A DNA stretch of 64,000 nucleotides from a bacterium (GTDB taxonomy: Bacteria; Vulcanimicrobiota; Xenobia; Xenobiales; JADMJV01): positions 62,001 through 126,000 of the forward strand of contig JADMJV010000029.1 in NCBI GenBank assembly GCA_018780265.1, in the 5' to 3' direction. The translations under genes and the position numbers were made by a program. Positions 36,054 to 45,149 of the stretch are shown here, one piece after another; position 1 is the first letter of the stretch, and each line of letters opens with the position of its first letter. The notes under the pieces are model-generated. The model did not search any database. It saw nothing but the letters and a program-made list of their open reading frames with translations, and had not been told where the DNA came from.

Positions 36054-36872
36054 TCAGCGGCGAATCCAAGTGGGGCCAAACGGAATCATCGGGGTGTCCG
36101 GCTCCTCCAGCCTGGGCAAGTCGGCCTCGTTTAACAAGACCCGGATATTCCGAGCTTTACCGGCCTCTCTTGAGATTAAGCCCAGACCCGACAGTGTGGC
36201 GATCATCCCGGCCACGGCCGCGCTCGTGACCCCGAAAAAATCTTGGATATCGGCTTGCGACGGAGGTTGACGGTTCACTCGGGTGGACCAAAAGATGAAA
36301 GACAGGTATTGACCCTGCCTGTCGGTGAATTTTGCAGCCCCCGCCTTCTCGGCGGGTTCCGACCTGGCTGACTTCGTTTTGAACCTCCTGGCCAACTGCT
36401 GATTCACCTCGCCGAGGTCAAAGCGCAGAGGTTCCCAATCGCCAGCCCAGTCCAACGTTTCCAACTCTTCCGGGCCGGGATTGTTCTTGTTCTTCAGAGC
36501 AACCAGGCCTTGGTAGCCAGGGACGCCGCCACAGTCTTCCGGGGGTCCAGCAAGGTGGCCGCCGATGCAGCGAGGTAGTGCCCCACCATCCCCCGACTTG
36601 TCGGCGATCCGCTTAACCTCAACCTCCCAACCGTCGCCAAAATCATAAAGGTAGAGGAGCTTGCTTCCCGATGGCCCCAACAGATCCGCAACCGCAAAAC
36701 GCTCGGACAGCTTCTGTTTGCCTTTGTGGAACTCATGCAGATGGGCATCCTGCCATCCTATAGCAACTTGCAGCAATTTGTGCAGTTTGGCCAGGGTCCA
36801 GTCCTCGGGGATCAGTACCTCCCGCCAAATGTCCGTATCCAGAATCGATAGTTTTAGGGATAATCCGCTCAC
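36054..36872 (-). CDS. pRiA4b ORF-3-like protein fused to a winged-helix domain
   Basis: 272 residues from a GTG. The first 180 residues match the plasmid pRiA4b ORF-3 family (DIWREVLIPEDWTLAKLHKL, WQDAHLHEF, YLYDFGDGWEVEV, DCGGVPGY). The C-terminal part (YLSFIFWSTRVNRQPPSQAD, FFGVTSAAVAGMIATLSGLG, LISREAGKARNIRVL) looks like a LexA/MarR-type DNA-binding winged helix. The fusion suggests a regulator with an unusual sensor domain. Confidence 0.78.
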   Translation of the reverse strand: MSGLSLKLSILDTDIWREVLIPEDWTLAKLHKLLQVAIGWQDAHLHEFHKGKQKLSERFAVADLLGPSGSKLLYLYDFGDGWEVEVKRIADKSGDGGALPRCIGGHLAGPPEDCGGVPGYQGLVALKNKNNPGPEELETLDWAGDWEPLRFDLGEVNQQLARRFKTKSARSEPAEKAGAAKFTDRQGQYLSFIFWSTRVNRQPPSQADIQDFFGVTSAAVAGMIATLSGLGLISREAGKARNIRVLLNEADLPRLEEPDTPMIPFGPTWIRR

Positions 36873-36899
36873 TCGCCGGGGTTCGCGGACCCTCCTTCG

Positions 36900-37283
36900 C
36901 TATCCTTGCTCCAGGTCGGTTTCGCTGGTTGATAGTATCTCTGATGAACACGGACAATCCCGAGCGGCTAAAGGAGCGGCTTGGCGGTCTCTGGCGACCA
37001 TTGATAGTAGCGCAACTGACTGAGCAGGGTCGGCAGTCTTCTGCGTCTCAGAGCGCGAGCGGGGCCTCGTGGGATAGAGGCCGATGCCCAGGTTATTGAG
37101 CAGCCTTTGCAGTTCGTGCTGCTGTAGGAGCGCCCTGGCTCGCCTCATCTCCTTGTGACAACGTGGACAGAGTTCGGGGTCGACCGCCAGGACTGCAGAA
37201 TCAGGGTGCGCCACTTGACCCTCGCGTGGCGCTGCCGTCGTCGTAAATCCACCGGGTGGCGCCACCGGGGTGGGGGCGTTCAA
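36900..37283 (-). pseudogene. Possible C-terminal remnant of an IS91-like transposase
   Basis: A 127-codon frame includes LCPRCHKEMRRARALLQQHE and LQRLLNNLGIGLYPTRP. A zinc-finger pair followed by a helix and LGL is the end pattern of Y2 (IS91) transposases. The catalytic region is absent. I am not sure of the family. Confidence 0.35.
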
Positions 37284-37500
37284 ATCATCGGCTAGAGAGG
37301 CAACTGGAGGGTGTGCCAGGTCTACCCGACACGCCTATTTCGCGTGGCAAAAGTGATCGTCAAACCGACCGAGAGCCACGAAGAACGGCGGCCAAGAGCC
37401 TCCCGCTAGCCTAGAAGGTCCAAGGTCAGGCTACGCCTTTACGCTATGTGCGGAATGTCCGGCTAGCAGGGAGGGCGGGTCTTAGGGCTAAAGCTGACCG
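37284..37500. other. Intergenic, no gene seen
   Basis: About 215 bp between transposon-like debris and the sulfite dehydrogenase gene. It has no recognisable promoter or frame. Confidence 0.4.
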
Positions 37501-38733
37501 ATGCGCAGCCTTTCCCGTCGAGAATTTCTGGCCCAACTTAGCCTGGCCGGGGCTACCACTCTGGTCGGTTGCCAGTCCAGTCCAAAGTCGCCCCACCCTT
37601 CGGCCAGCCCCGCAAGCCCGGCCCAGGCGCTGCTGCCCGTGGATCAGTTCTCGCTGGTCCAGTACCCGGAGAAATTGCCGCTGCGTCTGCTCACCGATCG
37701 ACCGCCCCAACTGGAGACCCCGCTCGAATATTACGTGCATGACCTGACTCCCAATGAAGCCTTTTACGTGCGCTGGCATCTTTCCGAGATTCCCACCCGC
37801 ATCGACCTGGACAGCTACCGTCTCCGGCTCGGCGGCCACGTCGACAAATCCTTGTCGTTGAGCCTGGACGATCTTCGCAAACAGTTTGAGCCCGTCGCGG
37901 TGGTTGCCGTCAACCAGTGCTCGGGCAATCAGCGATCTTTTTTCGACCCCCACGTGGCTGGCGCCCAATGGCTCAACGGGGCTGTCGGCTGTGCCCGCTG
38001 GACGGGAGTCCGCCTCAAAGACCTGCTGGCCGCGGCCAAAGTTCGCAGTGGTGCGCTCGAGGTGACCTTTCAGGGCCTGGACAGACCCCCCACTTCCGCA
38101 GTGGCCAATTTCGTCAAGTCACTGAGCCTGGAGCACGCCAACCAGGATGAGGTGATGCTGGCTTACGAAATGAACGGGGCCCCCCTCCCCATCCTCAACG
38201 GCTTTCCCCTGCGGATGGTGGTGCCCGGTTGGTACGCCACTTACTGGGTCAAGGCCCTCAGCCAGATTCAGGTGCTCGATCGCCCGTTTGACGGCTACTG
38301 GATGAAGTCAGCCTATCGCATTCCCAACAATGACGAGATGAGTGAGGCTCCCGACAAGCTGGCCAAAGACACCGTCCCCATCCACAGGATGTTGGTGCAC
38401 TCTTTCTTTTCCAGCACCGCCCCGGGCGACAAGATCCCCGTAGCCAGGCCCTGTTCCCTGCAGGGCCTGGTCACCCACAGCGGCACCGAGGTCAAAGGTG
38501 TGGAAGTCTCGACCGACGATGGGCGCAACTGGCAGCCCGCTCAACTGGATGCCTCGCTGGGAAGATACGCCTGGCGGCGCTGGCGGCTGGACTGGACTCC
38601 GCAGCAGTCTGGTCCCGTGGGGCTGCGCGTGCGTGCTACGCTGGAGAATGGGGAAACCCAACCAGAGCAGCAGTGGAATCGCTCGGGTTACGCACGCAAC
38701 GCCATCGAGCGCGTCCCCGTGGAGGTGGTATGA
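37501..38733 (+). CDS. Sulfite dehydrogenase molybdopterin subunit (SorA-like)
   Basis: 410 residues. A twin-arginine signal (SRREFL) and a following LVGC lipobox-like site suggest Tat export and perhaps lipidation. The oxidoreductase fold shows VNQCSGNQR, whose Cys binds molybdenum, then WTGVRLKDLL and VVPGWYATYWVKAL. A C-terminal dimerization domain follows. It oxidizes sulfite to sulfate and passes electrons to a cytochrome c, which the next gene supplies (4-bp overlap). Confidence 0.85.
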   Translation: MRSLSRREFLAQLSLAGATTLVGCQSSPKSPHPSASPASPAQALLPVDQFSLVQYPEKLPLRLLTDRPPQLETPLEYYVHDLTPNEAFYVRWHLSEIPTRIDLDSYRLRLGGHVDKSLSLSLDDLRKQFEPVAVVAVNQCSGNQRSFFDPHVAGAQWLNGAVGCARWTGVRLKDLLAAAKVRSGALEVTFQGLDRPPTSAVANFVKSLSLEHANQDEVMLAYEMNGAPLPILNGFPLRMVVPGWYATYWVKALSQIQVLDRPFDGYWMKSAYRIPNNDEMSEAPDKLAKDTVPIHRMLVHSFFSSTAPGDKIPVARPCSLQGLVTHSGTEVKGVEVSTDDGRNWQPAQLDASLGRYAWRRWRLDWTPQQSGPVGLRVRATLENGETQPEQQWNRSGYARNAIERVPVEVV

Positions 38734-39086
38734 AAGGCCGCCTGATTTTGCTGGGCCTGATCGCGCTGGCGACCGGCCTCTACTCTCAACCGACCCCGGT
38801 CCAACCGGCAACTGTGCAAGGGTCGGTGCATAGCATCAGTCTGCCCAACTTTAACCCCGAAATGCCCGACGCTCCCAATCGGGATGCCTTTCTCAACAGT
38901 TGCACGGTATGTCACTCGGCCCGCTATGTCTTGATGCAGTTTCCCCTGTCCCGCACGGTCTGGACCGCCGAGGTCAAGAAGATGCGCAAGAATTACCGCT
39001 GCCCCGTGCCCGATGCTCAGATCGAGAAACTGGTGGACTATCTGATGGTTGTGCGCGGGGCCAAATCGGTCTCTGACGTCCACTGA
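38730..39086 (+). CDS. Periplasmic cytochrome c subunit (SorB-like)
   Basis: 118 residues with a signal peptide and one heme motif CTVCH (Cys 58, Cys 61, His 62). A Met in the following segment could be the sixth ligand. It overlaps the SorA-like gene and is the probable electron acceptor in sulfite oxidation. Confidence 0.85.
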   Translation: MKGRLILLGLIALATGLYSQPTPVQPATVQGSVHSISLPNFNPEMPDAPNRDAFLNSCTVCHSARYVLMQFPLSRTVWTAEVKKMRKNYRCPVPDAQIEKLVDYLMVVRGAKSVSDVH

Positions 39087-39175
39087 CTCGAACTGCAGAT
39101 CTAGTAAATCAATTACCTATTTCGTTACGTCGGTGCCGGGAGATCGAGGCCCGAAGAGCTGGGCGGTCGGCGATG

Positions 39176-39847
39176 TTAGTGAACCTTGCGGAAGGCAATG
39201 CTTGCGTCGTCAGGGTCGCCGGCCGTTATCAGGTAGAATCGGCCTGACCGGCGGGCTACCCGATACGACACACCGTGGCCCAGAGTGACCAGGTCATTAA
39301 TATCCCGATTCCACGTTCCGGTTTCGGGGTGCCCACCCTCGCAGCGGAAGCCGGTCTCCGCCAACACCAGGCGTCCCTCCTCACCGATCCATTCCCCCAT
39401 CAGATCTTGTTTGGTGAAATTAGGCGTGTAGTCGAGGGACCCCCATAAGTAGAAATGCAACGGGAAGCATACGAGCATCCAGGCAGTCAGTGCCATGCCC
39501 GGCATGTACCTGGGACTGACTCTTATGGGTGGGCTCGGTCCAATGTCGCCGTCCGACCCGACTTCGAGAGGGGGCCCGTGTCCAAGGCAGTCTTTGAGCC
39601 AGGCCAGCAAGGCGCCGCCCAGCGGTGCTGTTAGATACAGCCAGACGGAGCTGTTCGGCACTCTGACACCCGCATCCTGGACGAGTTCGATGGTTGTTCC
39701 AATCATAAACAGCCACAGCCCGGAGCCCACAAAGAATAGGACCAGGCTGATCAGATTTCGGGCCTTGGGGCACAGACCTAGAAGAATCGCGGCAAAGGGC
39801 AACAGGCAGATCGCGAACAAAACCAGGCCCAACAGGGGAAGCAGCAT
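39176..39847 (-). CDS. Membrane protein of unknown function
   Basis: About 223 residues from the ATG at 39847; a longer frame reaches 39925. Four hydrophobic helices (LLGLVLFAICLLPFAAILLG; LISLVLFFVGSGLWLFMIGT; WLYLTAPLGGALLAWL; MALTAWMLVCFPLHFYLW) are followed by a small soluble domain with one Cys (GRLVLAETGFRCEGGHPETG). No family is recognised. Confidence 0.65.
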   Translation of the reverse strand: MLLPLLGLVLFAICLLPFAAILLGLCPKARNLISLVLFFVGSGLWLFMIGTTIELVQDAGVRVPNSSVWLYLTAPLGGALLAWLKDCLGHGPPLEVGSDGDIGPSPPIRVSPRYMPGMALTAWMLVCFPLHFYLWGSLDYTPNFTKQDLMGEWIGEEGRLVLAETGFRCEGGHPETGTWNRDINDLVTLGHGVSYRVARRSGRFYLITAGDPDDASIAFRKVH

Positions 39848-39862
39848 TCGTCTGCTTATTCG

Positions 39863-40291
39863 GTGACAATGATGATAACCTTGCCTTGTGTCCGGCCGCT
39901 TCGGAGTTGCATTGGGGCAGCCCATCAGCGGCCTCAGCCCCGAGGTGTCCTGCCGGTCGCTACGCCAGAAGCGACCGCCTTGGAACTGGTGGGTTACTAC
40001 GAGAGATGCGGCGGATTGGACAATGTGGCCACCGTCCTGGCCGAACTCAGCGAGCGTATGCGCGGCGAAAATCTACAGGTAGAGGCCAAGCGATGCCCCG
40101 TTGCCTGGATCCAGCGACTGGGGTATCTCCAGGAACTGGTGGGGGCTGGGAAACTGGCCACCAGGCTGCTGCCAATCGTGGAGGACGCCAAGGAGGAGGC
40201 AGCCCTGGTCCGGTCCCTCCCCCGACTAGGTTCGCCCCGACATCATCGATGGAAGTTGGCTGTTAATGCAAACGTGGAGCCAGACTTTTGA
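39863..40291 (+). pseudogene. AbiEi antitoxin, N-terminal part missing
   Basis: The frame carries the C-terminal domain: VATPEATALELVGYYERCGG, LDNVATVLAELSERM and IQRLGYLQELVG. From memory these are AbiEi antitoxin motifs. The winged-helix N-terminus is absent, and the frame opens only just before the conserved part. The stop overlaps the AbiEii start, as in intact systems. Confidence 0.65.
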
Positions 40292-40770
40292 TCCCCCGCG
40301 ACTACATCACTGAATGGCGTTCGCAAGTATCCTGGACCACCGACGCACAGGTGGAGCAGGATTTGGTGCTGAGGGCCCGTCCCGAAATAACATAGACACT
40401 CGGGCCACAGATCCATCCCCACCAACCGCGTCGCGCCTCGGTTAAATATGGCCCGATATTCGCCCTCAACGCTCCTTGCTGGAGGGGCGCCTCCGATGCC
40501 GGAGTGCCCAACTTATTCCGCGACGGGCCCATCGTGGAACTTTTCAGCGAAACCAAACTGTCCAGGTCGCTCGCCTTCCGAGGGGCAACGGCGCTCTATA
40601 AGCTCCATCTTCGTCCCGCCGCCCGATACTCCGAAGATATCGATCTGGTGCAGATTCTTTCCGAACCCATCGGCCCAACACTTGACGCAATTCGGGCGCA
40701 GCTTGATCCCTGGCTCGGGACACCGCGGCGACAGCTCAGACGCAGGATTCGACGTGGTGGGCCGGGAGGC
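40288..40770 (+). pseudogene. AbiEii toxin, frameshifted and truncated
   Basis: A TTG start overlapping the AbiEi stop gives IPRDYITEWRSQVSWTTDAQ, then a stop at 40395. About 110 bp later another frame continues LAFRGATALYKLHLRPAARY and SEDIDLVQI, the nucleotidyltransferase core, then loses similarity after PWLGTPRRQL. The normal RGG at the nucleotide site is RGA. The system is dead. Confidence 0.7.
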
Positions 40771-40865
40771 CAGGCTTCCAGGCCCACCCTGGCAGGGTGC
40801 CAAGCTGCCACCAGGCTAATTCGGCGGCCTTTGGCCCAGGTCAATCGCACGCAGCCTGGCAACTA

Positions 40866-41369
40866 CTACGGCTGGACCTGATCGGGCCGACCCGGCACTT
40901 CCAGTGTCTTGATAGCATGCCCGGTGATTTCCAAGAAGCGGGAAATCTCGGCTTGGGCAATGGCCAGAGTGGCCGTATTGACCAGCGGGTGACAGCGTAG
41001 CGATGGGGCTTGCGCGATCGATTCATCAAAGACCACCTCGACGGCCCCTTGCCGGTCGTTGGCCAGACCCAAAATGGTCACAGACCCTGGCTCCACCCCC
41101 AGGTGTTTATGCAGCCTTTCTGCCGATGCCATCAACAATCGATCCACTCCCAAAAGGGCCGACAGTTGCTTGAGATCGACCGACTTTTCATCGCCTACCA
41201 CCACCAAAAAATGCCTCAATCCCTTGCGATCGCGCACAAACAGGTTCTTGGTGGGAGCCGCCTGCATGGAGGGGACGAGTCGTTCGGCTTGTTCGCAGGT
41301 GAAGACGGCGGGATGCTCGTGCTTCTCGTAGGCGATGCCGTGCTGATCAAGAAAGGCGTAGATGTCCAT
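40866..41369 (-). CDS. YbaK/ProXp-type aminoacyl-tRNA deacylase
   Basis: 167 residues. Typical of the PrdX/YbaK fold: YEKHEHPAVFTCEQAER, PTKNLFVRDRKG, GVEPGSVTILGLANDR and FDESIAQAPSLRCHPLVNT. The enzyme removes mischarged amino acids (Ala or Cys) from tRNA(Pro). It is a housekeeping-type gene set within an accessory zone. Confidence 0.88.
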   Translation of the reverse strand: MDIYAFLDQHGIAYEKHEHPAVFTCEQAERLVPSMQAAPTKNLFVRDRKGLRHFLVVVGDEKSVDLKQLSALLGVDRLLMASAERLHKHLGVEPGSVTILGLANDRQGAVEVVFDESIAQAPSLRCHPLVNTATLAIAQAEISRFLEITGHAIKTLEVPGRPDQVQP

Positions 41370-41474
41370 AGGTTTCGTCTGCTCAGGATATCCGGGCGGT
41401 CTGAAATTTTTCTATCACCACAGATTACTAACCTTTCGTAGGGGAGCTTTGGCAAGCTGCGAAGCCCCCTCTTC

Positions 41475-43766
41475 ATGAGGACGCCAACCCTGGCGGGTTG
41501 CATCGTGCAATCGCTAAAGACTCGAGAATTGAGCCCGCAACTGGCCGGTGCTCTGTTGTCTCCCGACGGCAAGCGAGTGCTGCGCCACGACGAGACCGAG
41601 TATTGGGACTACAAGGAGATGTTGCCTCTGGATAGCCCTCAAGCGGTAGCCTCCTTTGTGAAAGATGTGCTGGGCTTTCACAATGCTCAAGGAGGCCTGC
41701 TGATCATCGGTGTGAGCGACGATTTTCGCCCGGTCGGAGTGACCCGCACCCGGGTGCTGGATACCAACCGTTTGCACCAAAAGATCCGCCGCTTTGTGGG
41801 CCCCGACCTCTTTCTGTTTCAGGACACCATCGCCTTGCCAAATCGCCGAGTGCTGTGGCTGATCTTCGTGCCCAAGCGTCAGGAGGCGCCGGTGCCGGTG
41901 CAGTCCAACGGGCCGCAGACAGGCCCGGGTCGCTACCTGGTCGGGCGCAACGACTACTATGTTCGGGTGGGCGACGAGGTGCGCAAATGCATCGACCCGG
42001 CCGATTTCGAACGCCTCTTTCGAGGGGCGCGCAGTGGTCACATGCAGGCCTATGCCTACGAAGTGGATGAGCCCTATTTTCGGCTGCTCACTCCTCATTG
42101 CCAGCACTTTATCGGCCGCTCCCGGCTGCTCTTAGAAGTCCAGGAGGCACTGCTGCACACTCGTCATCCCGTCATCGCTCTGGATGGTTCGGGAGGGGTG
42201 GGCAAGACAGCGCTGGCCATTGAGGTGATGCGCGGTCTCTACGATATGAAAAGTCACATGTTCCTGATCTCCAATTCGGCCAAGACCAAGGTTTGGCACG
42301 GCTATACCAGCTCCCGCCAGGCCGGCTTCTCGGGCTTTACCGAATACCTTCAAGAACTGGCCAAAGTGTTGCAGGTACCTCCCGACCCCAACATCGACCG
42401 GCTCAAGGCCGAGGTGCTTGCGGCCATGGATGGCAACGAGGGGGTCTTGCTGGTCGACAACATGGAAGAGATCCAGGATCCGGAACTGGCTCGCTTTCTC
42501 AGCCGTGAAGTGCCTGCTCCGGTCAAGGTGTTGGTCACCAGTCGGGTGGACAAAGGCCTGGGCGCCTTGACGATCTCGGTGCCGGAAATGCAAGAAGATG
42601 AAGCTCGCGAACTGCTCTTTCACGAGTTGGAAAGGGTGGGCTATTCTGGCTATCGCAGTGAAGGTCCGCAATTGCAAGAAATTCTGGTGGCCACCGGGCG
42701 ACTGCCGCTGGCCTTGAAGTGGGCGGCTGGCGTGGCTCTGAGCTATGGCTCCCTCAAGGAAGCCTCTCGACGCCTGCGCGCCAACGATTCCAGCAAGCGC
42801 GAATTTATGCACTTCTGCTTCGCGACCATGTATGACACTCTCAGTCCGCTGGCCCGGCAGTTGGCGATGTTGTGCTGCTATCTGGGCGAGGAATGGAATT
42901 TGCCCACCGCCTGCGTGGCCCTCGACCAGCCCGACTCTGAGGTGACCAGGGCTTTCGATGAACTCAAGTCTCGTGGCATTCTGGCCGCTTCGGGGAGCTG
43001 GGAAGGGGCCTCTATGCTCCCGCTCACGGGCGACTTCCTGACCGGCAAGTGGAATGAAGACGACGCTTTACGTCACAAGGTCAATGCTCGCCTGGCTGAG
43101 GCCTTGGGCACCGAAGCCGAGGAGGGTTTGCTGCTCAACTGGCCCGAAGAGCGGCGCATCGAGGTTTTGCAGCGGCGGGCACTGGAACTGTTGGGCAGCG
43201 CACCGGACAGGGCCCTGCGCCTGGTACGCCTGGCCCAGCGTTGGTCGGCCGGAGCCGATTTGAGCTTCGTCGAGGGCCAGTGTATTTTCGAAATGGGACA
43301 ACGCGCCCAGGGCCTCTCCTTGATGCGCGTAGCCCTGGCCCGCGGCCCCCAACGTGCCGGCCGCTCCAGCGAAGAGCACTTTTACTTCGCCCAGTCCCTG
43401 CTGGCCTACGGAGGGCGCCAGGGTCAGCGCGAGGCTTTACAAATCCTGGAGCAGGCCCTGCCTCAGGCCGTGGGGGTGACCCCTGAACGTCTACGGGCTT
43501 TTTTACAGGTCGCCCTGGAATGCCGAGAGTATCGCTCGATTCGTTATCTACTCGACAAGACCAAGCATCCCCAGTATCTCCACTGGATGCTCCAGGACCT
43601 GTGGCCCCAGATGCAGGACGGTGGGGCCGTGGTCCACGCCTGTCGCACCGCTTTGCTGCGGGCCTTGCGGTTGGCCAGCAAATCCAGTGAACTTCCCGAG
43701 GGAGTGCGCACCCTCTATGCGGACCGCCTGGGTCAGATGACGGCAGGCGCTCACAACTCGGGCTGA
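41475..43766 (+). CDS. AlbA_2 (Schlafen-type) plus NB-ARC STAND protein
   Basis: 763 residues. Residues about 35-190 are an AlbA_2/Schlafen-type domain (DETEYWDYKEML; NAQGGLLIIGVSDDFRPVG; VRVGDEVRKC). Then an NB-ARC STAND ATPase follows: Walker A GSGGVGKTALA (about 237), Walker B GVLLVDNMEEI (about 322), sensor VLVTSR (about 353) and the GxP motif GRLPLALK. The rest is TPR-like. This is the plan of bacterial NLR-like antiphage sensors (Avs/STAND), with a Schlafen effector at the N-terminus. All key ATPase residues are present. A weak ribosome-binding site precedes the ATG. Confidence 0.82.
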   Translation: MRTPTLAGCIVQSLKTRELSPQLAGALLSPDGKRVLRHDETEYWDYKEMLPLDSPQAVASFVKDVLGFHNAQGGLLIIGVSDDFRPVGVTRTRVLDTNRLHQKIRRFVGPDLFLFQDTIALPNRRVLWLIFVPKRQEAPVPVQSNGPQTGPGRYLVGRNDYYVRVGDEVRKCIDPADFERLFRGARSGHMQAYAYEVDEPYFRLLTPHCQHFIGRSRLLLEVQEALLHTRHPVIALDGSGGVGKTALAIEVMRGLYDMKSHMFLISNSAKTKVWHGYTSSRQAGFSGFTEYLQELAKVLQVPPDPNIDRLKAEVLAAMDGNEGVLLVDNMEEIQDPELARFLSREVPAPVKVLVTSRVDKGLGALTISVPEMQEDEARELLFHELERVGYSGYRSEGPQLQEILVATGRLPLALKWAAGVALSYGSLKEASRRLRANDSSKREFMHFCFATMYDTLSPLARQLAMLCCYLGEEWNLPTACVALDQPDSEVTRAFDELKSRGILAASGSWEGASMLPLTGDFLTGKWNEDDALRHKVNARLAEALGTEAEEGLLLNWPEERRIEVLQRRALELLGSAPDRALRLVRLAQRWSAGADLSFVEGQCIFEMGQRAQGLSLMRVALARGPQRAGRSSEEHFYFAQSLLAYGGRQGQREALQILEQALPQAVGVTPERLRAFLQVALECREYRSIRYLLDKTKHPQYLHWMLQDLWPQMQDGGAVVHACRTALLRALRLASKSSELPEGVRTLYADRLGQMTAGAHNSG

Positions 43767-44218
43767 CGTTGCATCACCTGGACGCGATCTCCATGCTCTG
43801 TGTCAAGGGCCAGTCCCGCTTCCAGCAGCCCCGTTAGATCGGGGTGAGCGGGACGGTCCAGCACCACTGCCACGCAGGTGCGTTCCACCCAGTCTTGCTC
43901 CTTACGCACGGTGATTTCCCGAGGCAGTTCCAACTTTTCGCTGACGACCTCATCTTTGTAGCCACTCTTGGCGTGGCATTCGTTCTTGCGCTGGCTGGCC
44001 ACCACAAATGCCCGGCGACCCAGGAGGGTGGCGTTGACGCTGCGCTCCCCGTGAGCGTGACGCAGAGTCACGGTCACCTTGGCGTGGCCCGGGCCGTAGA
44101 CCTGGTCCACCAGCTTTTGGGCTTTCCGTTGCACGGTCGACTCAGGCGGAATCGGACGCATGTGGTAGCAGACAACTGCGCTCACGGCCAGTAGAGCCAT
44201 GTGGATCCAAATTTTCAC
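43751..44218 (-). CDS. Secreted protein related to the FliF/YscJ C-terminal region
   Basis: 155 residues from a GTG with an N-terminal hydrophobic helix (IWIHMALLAVSAVVCYH). The middle and end (SEKLELPREITVRKEQDWVE; RTCVAVVLDRPAHPDLTGLL; DTEHGDRVQVMQR) follow the pattern of the flagellar MS-ring FliF C-terminal periplasmic segment, with the typical GDxVxV ending. No flagellar genes are near. It may be a domain relative with a new job. It overlaps the STAND gene end by 16 bp. Confidence 0.55.
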   Translation of the reverse strand: MKIWIHMALLAVSAVVCYHMRPIPPESTVQRKAQKLVDQVYGPGHAKVTVTLRHAHGERSVNATLLGRRAFVVASQRKNECHAKSGYKDEVVSEKLELPREITVRKEQDWVERTCVAVVLDRPAHPDLTGLLEAGLALDTEHGDRVQVMQRQPEL

Positions 44219-44241
44219 GACGGTCAGTCTCCTCAGGTGGG

Positions 44242-44256
44242 CTACCCTCAGGGTAG
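44242..44256. repeat. 15-bp palindrome upstream of the FliF-like gene
   Basis: CTACCCT, C, AGGGTAG: a perfect palindrome about 25 bp upstream of the minus-strand start at 44218. Such sites are often metal-responsive operators, but no regulator gene is near. Confidence 0.4.
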
Positions 44257-44320
44257 AAGACTCCCCGATCTAATTTATTAAGAAAACCACACGAATTCGT
44301 GAACAAGGCGAACCCTGGGA

Positions 44321-45112
44321 TCAGCGCGGGTTCTCGGCCTTCTCGCCCAGATGGTTGTGGTAGCTGTGGCGAGGTTCGTATCCATAGCGCAGACGCACCG
44401 GATTCTCATATCGATTTACGATCTCTAACTCGTGGTCAACACTCAATCGACTGCCGTGCTCGTCAGTCACCACGTCGGTCGGGCCCGCGGGTGTGCCGTA
44501 CTTGGTATGGCCAAACTCGTGATGCAGAATGGCCACCGGGAGGATGGCCTGGCCGCTGGCGGCAAAATGGGACGGAAAGTTCTGGGGCATCCAGATGCGA
44601 TTGAGGCTTGCCTGCGCTCCCCGCTCTCCGTGCACAATCCGAAAGGGCTCGTAGCCCGCCAATTGCCCTTCCAGTGTGACCTCCCCGTCCGCGCTCAGGT
44701 GGCCCTGGGCGAGGGACCGGTCGAAATCGGCCACCACTTTGGAGGCCATTTCTTGACCAAAGTCGCTGCCCAAGTATTCCTGAATTACCTTCAGTGCCTG
44801 TCCGCGGGGTGCTTCTTCCCCCCGACCCAGGGCCCAAGCTTGAAATTTCTCGGTCACGGTTGAAGCCGATTTGGGTTGCACTTTTACATGGGCCGTTGGC
44901 GGGGCAGGGCCAGCAGCCAGGGCCATGGATGCGGAAAATACCCCCAGAATGGCGGCCGGGATGCGTATCGAAAGAGGCAGGTCAGACCTGTCCGAGTCAC
45001 TCAGGGTAAAACGGTCCTCGATTGGACCCCCCCCCGAGGGCGCAGTCCTGTGACGCGGACTCAGCGGCGATAGGCTTTGCAACCCCCGTTTAGCGGATTC
45101 AACTGGCTTCAT
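44321..45112 (-). CDS. HExxH metalloprotease-like protein, effector-type
   Basis: 263 residues. The zinc-protease motif HEFGHTKYG is clear near residue 196. A Glu in the downstream ELEIVNRYENPVRLRYG (a pattern seen in NleD/HopH-like effectors) could be the third ligand. Residues 46-68 include a hydrophobic segment (LPLSIRIPAAILGVFSASMA), which may be a late signal or a membrane anchor. A long basic region precedes it. Function unknown; toxin or effector is possible. Confidence 0.6.
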   Translation of the reverse strand: MKPVESAKRGLQSLSPLSPRHRTAPSGGGPIEDRFTLSDSDRSDLPLSIRIPAAILGVFSASMALAAGPAPPTAHVKVQPKSASTVTEKFQAWALGRGEEAPRGQALKVIQEYLGSDFGQEMASKVVADFDRSLAQGHLSADGEVTLEGQLAGYEPFRIVHGERGAQASLNRIWMPQNFPSHFAASGQAILPVAILHHEFGHTKYGTPAGPTDVVTDEHGSRLSVDHELEIVNRYENPVRLRYGYEPRHSYHNHLGEKAENPR

Positions 45113-45149
45113 TCTTTCATAATCATGACGGGTCCGGCCGAAAAATAGC

